Of a stretch of DNA of 8,012 bases, positions 1 to 5,166 are shown in pieces (the first letter of the stretch is position 1; each line of letters starts with the position of its first letter). Source of the DNA: CAZJYT01 sp964550325 (GTDB taxonomy: Bacteria; Patescibacteriota; Minisyncoccia; Minisyncoccales; CAZJYT01); assembly GCA_964550325.1 (NCBI GenBank), contig CAZJYT010000043.1, positions 1 to 8,012 on the forward strand. The letters are read 5' to 3'. The notes under the pieces were generated by a model. That model did not search any database and was not told where the DNA came from. It saw nothing but the letters and a program-made list of their open reading frames with translations. Position numbers and translations under genes: made by a program.

Positions 1-1
1 C

Positions 2-165
2 TGAGGCATCTTGCCTCGGGGAGCACGGAGTCGCCTTAAGTGCTGAAAAAAGGAGGTTTATTCTCAGGCGCTCCTATACCTCGCCGAGCCTTACAAAGTC
101 CCTACTGAAATACCATTTTTTTCTCGGGCTCGGCTGCGGTATGCTCCCCGAGACAAGATGCCTCA
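2..165 (+). repeat. Structured inverted-repeat element, copy 1 (three-way-junction fold, MITE-like)
   Basis: This is a GC-rich (about 54%) island in AT-rich DNA, bounded by 24-bp terminal inverted repeats (2-25 against 142-165) with one mismatch, C14 opposite A153. Inside are two further arms. P2 pairs 27-35 with 67-74 and has one bulged T. P3 pairs 77-90 with 127-141, broken by a small T/TGC interruption around 81 and 135-137. The three stems meet with almost no unpaired bases (C26, 75-76), giving a T-shaped or cloverleaf fold as RNA or extruded DNA. The apical loops are 36-66 and about 91-126. A second copy in the same orientation lies at 2026-2188. The element sits downstream of rsmI and in reverse relative to its transcript, where it could act as a 3' stabiliser or terminator; no T-tract is visible between it and the rsmI stop. 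No open reading frame or transposase is inside. The left end is one base from the window edge, so the left flank cannot be examined. I do not recognise the family. Confidence 0.85.
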
Positions 166-187
166 ATAAAGAAATTATTAAGAATTG

Positions 188-877
188 TTACTGAATTGGT
201 AAGAATGGTTCATTTAAAATAATCACAAATTCACCTTTAATTTCTACTTCTTTAAGTTTCTCAACTACTTCTTTTACCTTTCCTCTAAATATCTTCTCAA
301 ATTTCTTTGTTAGTTCTTTACAGACAACGATTTCTCTTTCTGGAACCAAAAGACTCAATTCTTCTAAGGTTTTTAATATCCGATAAGGTGACTCATAAAA
401 AATTACTGGGTATTTTGAAGCCATTATTGTCTCAAAGAATTTTTTTCTTTTCTTTTTTAAGGGAGGAAATCCCAAAAATAAAAATTTATCCATTGGAAAT
501 CCAGAAACAGAAGCGGCTAGAATTAAAGCAGAAGGACCAGGAATAGGAATTATCTTTATTTTATCATTTAATTTCTTTAAAATCTCTTTAATTAATTTAT
601 TCCCGGGATCGGAAATTCCAGGAGTTCCTGCATCACAGACCAAAGCCAAATTCTTCTCTTTTTTTAAAAGCCCAATAATAAAATTTATTTTCTTAATCTT
701 TGAATGTTGATGATAACTTAGAGTAGGGGTTTTTATTTGATAATAATTTAGTAATTTTTTTGTCACCCTTGTATCTTCGCAAAGGATAAAATCTACTTCT
801 TTTAAAACTGAAAGTGCCCTTTGACTAATATCTTCTAAATTTCCAATAGGTGTAGCCACCACAAAGAGATTGCCCAT
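188..877 (-). CDS. rsmI: 16S rRNA (cytidine(1402)-2'-O)-methyltransferase RsmI, short form
   Basis: RsmI transfers a methyl group from S-adenosylmethionine to the 2'-O of C1402 in the decoding centre of 16S rRNA, acting on the small subunit in the cytoplasm. The 229-residue protein shows the tetrapyrrole-methylase-fold signature of the family. It has VATPIGNLEDI at residues 7-17, CEDTRVTKKLL at 33-43, CDAGTPGISDPG at 81-92, the SAM-binding PGPSA at 113-117, YESPYR at 161-166, and KELTKKFE with FRGK at 187-200. Well-studied members such as that of E. coli are about 286 residues. This one stops soon after the GEFVIIL strand and so lacks the usual C-terminal helical domain. The stop is a clean TAA with no continuation visible in the 22 bp before the repeat element, so this looks like a natural short form. 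The start is the canonical MGNLFVVATPIGN. Its ATG lies one base after the TGA of the upstream membrane-protein gene (TGA-A-ATG), which indicates translational coupling. The only purine-rich AAGGA upstream is about 18 nt away, too far to be a normal ribosome site. Confidence 0.95.
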   Translation of the reverse strand: MGNLFVVATPIGNLEDISQRALSVLKEVDFILCEDTRVTKKLLNYYQIKTPTLSYHQHSKIKKINFIIGLLKKEKNLALVCDAGTPGISDPGNKLIKEILKKLNDKIKIIPIPGPSALILAASVSGFPMDKFLFLGFPPLKKKRKKFFETIMASKYPVIFYESPYRILKTLEELSLLVPEREIVVCKELTKKFEKIFRGKVKEVVEKLKEVEIKGEFVIILNEPFLPIQ

Positions 878-878
878 T

Positions 879-1895
879 TCAACTATTTCTTTTTTTCCTT
901 TTAAAATAATCTACAGTAAATTCAAACAAAACTCCACCTAAAGGAATAGCTAAAATAGCTCCTAATATCCCCCATAGTTTAGCTCCTATTAATAAAGAGA
1001 TTAAGACTAAAGAAGAAGGTAAACCAATAAATTTTTGACATAAAAGAGGCGTAAAAACTAAATTTTCAATTTGTTGTATAAGAAAAAATAAAATTACAAT
1101 CAAAACTGCCTTTAATAAAGAATCAAAAAGAGCAATTCCCCCCATCACACTTCCTGCTAAGAAAGGTCCTAAGACAGGAATAAAGTTACTTATTCCTGCA
1201 AATAGAGCCAACAAAAATGGGTATTTAATATTTAAAATTATTAAACAGATATAAGATAGACCTCCTACCAATAAACAAGACAGGATTCTTGTACCGAACC
1301 ATCCAGCAATCTTTTCTTGGGTTTCTCTCCAAAGGGTTAATATCTCCTCCTCTTGCTCTCTGGGAGCAAAAATTTTAATTGCCTTTTCTACTCCCTCTTT
1401 CTCCACTGTCAAGAAAAAGGCTAAGGCGAAAATGGTAACGGTAGCCAAGATTCCTCCAAAAAAAGTAGTTAAAGCAGAAAAAATATTTCCCGAAAGCTGG
1501 ACTAACCATTTTTGAATTTCTAAGCTAAAGGTTTTAAAATCTTTTAAAAATTCAAATCCTAACCTTTGAAAGGTTGGAGAAATTGCTTGGAAATATTCTG
1601 GTAAAGATTTTGAAAACTGTTGGATTTCAAAAATAAAAGCAGAAGCTGTAGAATAAATTAAGAGCCCCAAAACCAAAAGCAAAATAGAAAAAATAAAAAA
1701 GGTAGAGATAGTCCGGGGAATTTTTTTCCTCTCTAAGTAATTTATCAGGGGAGTAACAAGAATAGAAATCAAAAGAGAAAAAATAGCCCAAATGAGAATT
1801 TCTTTAATTAAGAATAAAAGGTAACAAACAAAAAAGCAAAGAATAATTTTCAAAAGAGAGCTCCAACTAATATCTATTATTTTTTTCTCTACCAT
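879..1895 (-). CDS. AI-2E family (PerM/TqsA-like) multipass membrane transporter
   Basis: This is a 338-residue integral membrane protein of the AI-2E transporter family (formerly UPF0118). The family includes autoinducer-2 exporters and Na+/H+ antiporter-like members; the substrate cannot be told from sequence. Predicted membrane segments lie near residues 12-30, 32-52, 63-88, 140-164, 203-258 (more than one pass), 262-283 and 295-325. A soluble, amphipathic stretch at about 90-135 is typical of the family. Diagnostic C-terminal motifs are ISNFIPVLGPFLAG at 235-248, QQIENLVFTPLL at 274-285 and LIGAKLWGILGAILAIP at 302-318. The tail is basic (KRKKRNS), consistent with a cytoplasmic C-terminus. 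Length is normal for the family. The ATG is the first possible start, because an in-frame TAA lies only 10-12 nt upstream (1905-1907). There is no Shine-Dalgarno in that short leader. The gene is first of a two-gene unit with rsmI, one base apart, and is divergent from recG across a 331-bp region. Linkage with rsmI looks incidental. Confidence 0.92.
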   Translation of the reverse strand: MVEKKIIDISWSSLLKIILCFFVCYLLFLIKEILIWAIFSLLISILVTPLINYLERKKIPRTISTFFIFSILLLVLGLLIYSTASAFIFEIQQFSKSLPEYFQAISPTFQRLGFEFLKDFKTFSLEIQKWLVQLSGNIFSALTTFFGGILATVTIFALAFFLTVEKEGVEKAIKIFAPREQEEEILTLWRETQEKIAGWFGTRILSCLLVGGLSYICLIILNIKYPFLLALFAGISNFIPVLGPFLAGSVMGGIALFDSLLKAVLIVILFFLIQQIENLVFTPLLCQKFIGLPSSLVLISLLIGAKLWGILGAILAIPLGGVLFEFTVDYFKRKKRNS

Positions 1896-1930
1896 ATATG
1901 GAATTTATTTATTATTTATCATAATATAAG

Positions 1931-1977
1931 AGATAAATCAATGAAAAACCTTCAACAAAACAAAAGATAAATCTATG
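1931..1977 (+). repeat. Pair of 13-bp direct repeats in the divergent promoter region
   Basis: AGATAAATCAATG (1931-1943) and AGATAAATCTATG (1965-1977) match at 12 of 13 bases and start 34 bp apart, close to three helical turns. They lie upstream of both divergent genes, a natural place for a paired operator bound by a dimeric or cooperative regulator. The base composition is very AT-rich, so a chance match is possible. No regulator is encoded in the window. Confidence 0.35.
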
Positions 1978-1987
1978 CTTACTATTC

Positions 1988-2016
1988 TTGCCAATTCAGT
2001 AATAATTCTTGGTAAT
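1988..2016 (+). promoter_or_regulatory. Candidate sigma-70-type promoter for recG
   Basis: TTGCCA (1988-1993, five of six to the -35 consensus) is followed after 17 bp by GGTAAT (2011-2016, four of six to the -10 consensus). Transcription would begin near 2023-2024, almost exactly at the left end of the structured element (2026). The whole element would then form the first part of a leader of about 200 nt ahead of recG. The match is modest, AT-rich DNA gives many such matches, and sigma-factor preferences in this organism are unknown. Confidence 0.3.
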
Positions 2017-2025
2017 TTCTTTACC

Positions 2026-2188
2026 GAGGCATCTTGTCTCGGGGAGCACGGAGTCGCCGTAAGTACTGAAATAGAGAGTTTATTTCACAGGCGCTCCTAT
2101 ACCTCGCCGAGCCATACAGGGTCTCTTCTGAAATACCATTTTTCCTCTCGGGCTCGGCTGCGGTATGCTCCCCGAGACAAGATGCCTC
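2026..2188 (+). repeat. Structured inverted-repeat element, copy 2 (three-way-junction fold, MITE-like)
   Basis: Same element and orientation as the copy at 2-165. The terminal inverted repeats are a perfect 23 bp (2026-2048 against 2166-2188); T at 2037 restores the pair that is mismatched in copy 1. Arm P2 is 2050-2058 with 2090-2097, and arm P3 is about 2100-2113 with 2151-2165. Three blocks are essentially identical to copy 1: 2026-2058 (one change), 2090-2113 (none) and 2147-2188 (none). The two loops, 2059-2089 and 2114-2146, carry about 17 substitutions and one indel. Both copies keep a 16-nt string in the P3 loop (2128-2143 here, 105-120 in copy 1), and CTGAAA occurs in both loops of both copies. 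The flanks show only a 3-bp TAC on each side (2022-2024 and 2189-2191), too short to prove a target duplication. The element lies in the probable 5' leader of recG. Confidence 0.87.
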
Positions 2189-2226
2189 TACTAATTCGTT
2201 ACCAAAATTAATTAGTAAATATAGCT

Positions 2227-4299
2227 ATGGAAAAGGAGATTGAAAAATTATTTTATTTAAAGAAAAGGGATATCACCCGATTAAAAAAACTAAAAATTTT
2301 CACTCTTAAGGACTGTTTTTATTATTTCCCCAATAGATATGAAGATTTTTCAAAGATTTTAAAAATTTCTCAATTATCTCCCCAGATTTCAGTAACCCTA
2401 CAAGGGAAAATAGAGAGAAAAAAACAATTCTTCAGCTCCCGAAAGAAAAAAAGATTTCTTACCCAAATTGAAATCTCAGATGGAAGTGGTAAGGTTAAAG
2501 CGGTTTTTTACAATCAGCCCTTTTTAAAAAACGTTTTTCAGGAAGGTGATTTTTTCTCTTTTTCTGGGAAAGTAATTGAAAAAAAGGAAGAATTAATTCT
2601 TCAACATCCAATTTATGAAAAAATTCCTAAAATTCCTTATTTTGAATTAACCCATACGGGAAAAATCTTACCTATTTATCCTGAGATTAAAGGAATAACT
2701 TCTAAATGGATCAGGGAAAAATTAAAGAAAATAATAGAAAAAGAAGTTCATATTGTTGAGGAGTTTTTGCCGCCAGAAATTTTAAGAAAACTTAATTTAC
2801 TTTCTTTAAAAGAAGCCATCTTAAAAATCCATTTTCCTCAAAAAAGAGAAGATATTGAAAAATCAAGATTGCGTTTTGCCTTTGAAGAATTATTTTTATT
2901 GGAATTGGAGGTTCTAAAAGAAAAAATGAGAATTAAAAGAAAGAAAGCCTATCCCATAGAAGTTAAACTTGAGATTTTAAAAGAATTTATCAATTCTCTT
3001 CCTTTTCAGCTTACCCCTTCTCAAAAAAGAGAAACCTGGAAAATGTTAAGGGAAATGGAAAGAGGCTACCCCCTAAATAGATTACTACAGGGTGATGTAG
3101 GTTCTGGAAAAACCTTGGTAGCGACAATTTTAGCCTTAAATTGTGCCCTCAATGACTATCAATCTGCTATTGTTTGCCCTACAGAGATTTTAGCTTTTCA
3201 ACATTACCGGAGAATATTTAAACTTTTAGAAAAATTTGAGAAGAGAATTGGAATCTTAACCAAGGGAAATATAGAATTTTTAGGAAAGAAAATAAAAAAA
3301 GAAGAGATTTTAGAGGAGATAGAAAATGGTAAGGTAAAAATTTTAATCGGGACCCACTCTTTATTTGAAGAGAAGATCAAGTTTAAAAATTTGGCATTTT
3401 TAGTATTTGATGAGCAGCATAAATTTGGGGTTGAGCAAAGGAGAAGGCTCTTAGAAAAAAAGGAAATCATTCCTCACTTTCTCTCTATGACTGCTACCCC
3501 TATTCCCAGAACTTTGGCTTTAACCCTTTTTGGAGATTTGGATCTTTCTCTTTTAGAAGAATTACCTTATGGGAAAAGAGAGGTAGAAATTAAGGTTTTC
3601 CTTCCAAAAGAGCAAAATAAGGTATTTGAGTTATTAAAAGAGAAACTCAAACAAAACCAACAAGTCTTCTTTGTCTGCCCAAGGATTGAATTAAAAGAAA
3701 AAGGTAGGCTTTTTTCAGAGGTAAGGGCGATAAAGGAAGAGTTTGCGAGGTTGAGAAAATTATTCCCTGAGTTCAGGATTGGTATTTTACACGGAAAAAT
3801 GCCTACCAAAGATAAACAATTGGTTATTTCTTACTTTGAAGAAAAGATGTTATCTATTTTAATAGCCACCAATGTGATTGAAGAAGGAATAGATTTACCA
3901 AATGTGAATATTTTAGTGGTTCAAAATGCAGAAAGATTTGGGCTCTCTCAACTCTATCAATTAATAGGAAGAATAGGAAGAGCTGGGAAGAAAGCCCTTT
4001 GTCTCTTGATTTCCCATTTACCTACAAAGAAATCTGCTCAAAGAATTGAGGCTCTGTTGAGTTCTAAAAATGCTTTGGAATTAGCAGAAAAAGATTTGGA
4101 AATAAGAGGACCTGGAGAACTCTTAGGAGAAAGACAAACAGGAAGATTAAATTTAAAAATAGCTAAATTAACAGATTTGAAATTAATAGAATTGGCTCAA
4201 AAGGAAGCCAAAGAAATTTTAAAAAAATCTCCCTTTTTAAAAGAATTTCCTTTACTAAAAGAGCAATTAAAAAAGAGAAAAAAGATTTATTTTGTGTAA
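2227..4299 (+). CDS. recG: ATP-dependent DNA helicase RecG
   Basis: RecG is a monomeric double-strand DNA translocase that regresses stalled replication forks and remodels Holliday junctions, D-loops and R-loops. At 690 residues it is full length (E. coli 693). The N-terminal part (about 1-130) holds the helix-hairpin region ending YYFPNRYED (32-40) and the OB-fold wedge domain (about 55-128). The helicase core follows. LTPSQ is at 262-266, Walker A GDVGSGKT at 289-296, CPTE at 317-320, DEQHKFGVEQR (motif II) at 395-405, and MTATPIPRTLALTLFGDLD at 421-439. LHGKM is at 521-525, IATNVIEEGIDLPN at 546-559, and QNAERFGLSQLYQL at 566-579. The C-terminal accessory domain has EKDLEIRGPGELLGERQ at 621-637. 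Motif VI reads QLIGRIGRAG where the family usually has QLRGRVGRG; the two GR arginines are kept. The start is fixed because an in-frame TAA lies five codons upstream (2209-2211) and no other start lies between. No Shine-Dalgarno precedes it. It is a single-gene unit whose stop abuts the thiM stop. Confidence 0.98.
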   Translation: MEKEIEKLFYLKKRDITRLKKLKIFTLKDCFYYFPNRYEDFSKILKISQLSPQISVTLQGKIERKKQFFSSRKKKRFLTQIEISDGSGKVKAVFYNQPFLKNVFQEGDFFSFSGKVIEKKEELILQHPIYEKIPKIPYFELTHTGKILPIYPEIKGITSKWIREKLKKIIEKEVHIVEEFLPPEILRKLNLLSLKEAILKIHFPQKREDIEKSRLRFAFEELFLLELEVLKEKMRIKRKKAYPIEVKLEILKEFINSLPFQLTPSQKRETWKMLREMERGYPLNRLLQGDVGSGKTLVATILALNCALNDYQSAIVCPTEILAFQHYRRIFKLLEKFEKRIGILTKGNIEFLGKKIKKEEILEEIENGKVKILIGTHSLFEEKIKFKNLAFLVFDEQHKFGVEQRRRLLEKKEIIPHFLSMTATPIPRTLALTLFGDLDLSLLEELPYGKREVEIKVFLPKEQNKVFELLKEKLKQNQQVFFVCPRIELKEKGRLFSEVRAIKEEFARLRKLFPEFRIGILHGKMPTKDKQLVISYFEEKMLSILIATNVIEEGIDLPNVNILVVQNAERFGLSQLYQLIGRIGRAGKKALCLLISHLPTKKSAQRIEALLSSKNALELAEKDLEIRGPGELLGERQTGRLNLKIAKLTDLKLIELAQKEAKEILKKSPFLKEFPLLKEQLKKRKKIYFV

Positions 4300-4321
4300 T
4301 TAAAATTCCTTTATTTTAATT
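4298..4321. terminator. AT-only inverted repeat at the recG/thiM convergent junction (possible weak bidirectional terminator)
   Basis: AATTAAAAT (4298-4306) and ATTTTAATT (4313-4321) form a perfect 9-bp inverted repeat with a 6-nt loop. It overlaps the recG stop codon and the last codons of thiM. A T-rich stretch follows on the plus strand (an eight-T run at about 4331-4338). There is no G or C in the stem, so it would be weak as an intrinsic terminator, and part of it is simply coding sequence. It is listed because there is no intergenic space in which any other terminator for either gene could lie. Confidence 0.3.
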
Positions 4322-5097
4322 CTTTCAATTATTTTTTTTGGAGAGATATTAAAAATCTCATCAAAGAAAATTTGTTTAAAACTACCAACTCCCTTGCATT
4401 TTTCGGCAGATATTTCGCCTGAAATATTGTAGCAGGCTAATCCTTCAATTACTGCAATTAAAGGTTTTTTTTGAACTGCCAAAAAACTGGCAACAACACT
4501 CCCCAACATACAACCTGCAGCGGTTATTTTCTGAAACATCTCAGTTCCATTCTCTATTACATAAATTTTTCTTCCATCAGAAATATAATCTTTTTCTCCA
4601 GTAGCAACAACAATTGACTTTACCTGATTGGAAAACCTTTTCACCAATTTAGCACCTAACTTAATCTTAGAATCTACTCCTTTTACTGCTCCCTTTTTCC
4701 CAAGTAAACTTAAGATTTCTCCTTGGTTTCCTTTTATTACCTCAACCTTTCTTTTGATAATTTCCAAAGCAAATTCAGTTCTAAATCTTGTAGCCCCTGC
4801 ACCTACGGGATCAAACAATACCGGAACTTTTGTTTTTTCTGCCCAAGTCAAAGCAAGTAAAATAGTGGGAATTAAAGACTGGGTTAAGGTACCAATGTTA
4901 ACTACCAAGGCTTTAGCTTCTGAAATTACTTCTTTTACCTCATTATAATCAAGACTCATAATAGGAGAGGCTCCAATGGCACAGGTAATATTTGCACATT
5001 CTGGCATAGCAACATAATTTGTAAGATGGTAGATCATTGGCTTTTCTTTTTTAATCTTGATTAGGTCTTTTTTTAATTGATTGATGTTTAAAATCAT
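4300..5097 (-). CDS. thiM: Hydroxyethylthiazole kinase ThiM
   Basis: ThiM phosphorylates 4-methyl-5-(2-hydroxyethyl)thiazole with ATP. It is the salvage route to the thiazole half of thiamine diphosphate and is a cytoplasmic ribokinase-fold enzyme, usually trimeric. The 265-residue protein is of normal length. It shows HLTNYVAMPECAN at 24-36, IGASPIMS at 41-48, VNIGTL at 66-71, LFDPVGAGATRFR at 94-106, the nucleotide-site IKGNQGEI at 121-128, ATGEKDYISDG at 165-175, ITAAGCMLGS at 191-200 and GVGSFKQIFFDEIF at 236-249. Cys196 matches the conserved active-site cysteine, but the surrounding TGxGC loop reads TAAGC. The start is the only upstream option, since an in-frame TAA sits 7-9 nt before the ATG (5104-5106). 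No Shine-Dalgarno is present. It is the last gene of the apparent acs-ppsA-thiM unit, 55 bp after ppsA. No TPP riboswitch is recognisable upstream, and no other thi gene is in the window. Confidence 0.96.
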   Translation of the reverse strand: MILNINQLKKDLIKIKKEKPMIYHLTNYVAMPECANITCAIGASPIMSLDYNEVKEVISEAKALVVNIGTLTQSLIPTILLALTWAEKTKVPVLFDPVGAGATRFRTEFALEIIKRKVEVIKGNQGEILSLLGKKGAVKGVDSKIKLGAKLVKRFSNQVKSIVVATGEKDYISDGRKIYVIENGTEMFQKITAAGCMLGSVVASFLAVQKKPLIAVIEGLACYNISGEISAEKCKGVGSFKQIFFDEIFNISPKKIIERIKIKEF

Positions 5098-5103
5098 AAA
5101 AAT

Positions 5104-5166
5104 TTAGCTAAAGAATTAGCTTAAAATAAGAAATTTTAACTAAAGAGAAATCTTAGCTAACTTTAG
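5104..5166. repeat. Cluster of TTAGCTAA palindromes and short AT hairpins between ppsA and thiM
   Basis: TTAGCTAA occurs at 5104-5111 and 5153-5160, with a near copy TTAGCTTA at 5116-5123. Overlapping inverted pairs are possible: 5106-5111 with 5116-5121; TTAAAAT with ATTTTAA inside 5121-5139; and CTAAAG (5140-5145) with CTTTAG (5161-5166), whose loop holds the ppsA stop. All stems are short and AT-rich. They fill the 55-bp spacer between ppsA and thiM and could be an mRNA-processing or attenuation site, an operator, or chance in AT-rich DNA. Confidence 0.3.

Larger units (their letters stand above)
1896..2226. other. Divergent intergenic region between the AI-2E gene and recG
   Basis: This 331-bp region must hold the promoters of both flanking transcription units. 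From left to right it contains an AT-only stretch next to the AI-2E start (with TATATTAT on the minus strand but no convincing -35 partner), two 13-bp direct repeats (1931-1943 and 1965-1977), a candidate recG promoter (1988-2016), the second structured repeat element (2026-2188) and a 38-bp AT-rich leader before the recG ATG. A 7-bp inverted pair, TTGGTAA (2009-2015) and TTACCAA (2199-2205), flanks the element and would extend its closing stem after a gap. A 78-codon frame crossing the element (1975-2211) is mostly repeat sequence and is not a credible gene. Confidence 0.7.

Noticed and set aside
51..57. A perfect Shine-Dalgarno-like AGGAGGT in loop 1 of copy 1
   Set aside because: No start codon follows at a suitable distance, and copy 2 has AGAGAGT-like sequence instead, so it is not conserved.
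1941..1970. A 9-codon leader-peptide-like frame (ATG to TAA) upstream of recG
   Set aside because: Such short frames are expected by chance. It has no ribosome site and lies upstream of the best candidate promoter for recG.
2..2188. CRISPR repeats or a tRNA-like cloverleaf in the GC-rich islands
   Set aside because: There are only two copies, about 2 kb apart, with protein genes between and no spacers. The fold has two arms rather than three plus an acceptor, lacks T-loop and anticodon signatures, and is too long for a tRNA.
1975..2211. A 78-codon plus-strand reading frame between the AI-2E gene and recG
   Set aside because: About two thirds of it is the structured repeat element read in one frame, and the stems force its sequence. 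It has no Shine-Dalgarno and resembles no protein family. The loops of copy 1 differ in length, so the frame is not maintained there.
5098..5152. A possible TPP riboswitch ahead of thiM
   Set aside because: The spacer is only 55 bp and lacks the conserved CUGAGA and related core motifs. A full TPP aptamer would not fit outside the ppsA coding region.
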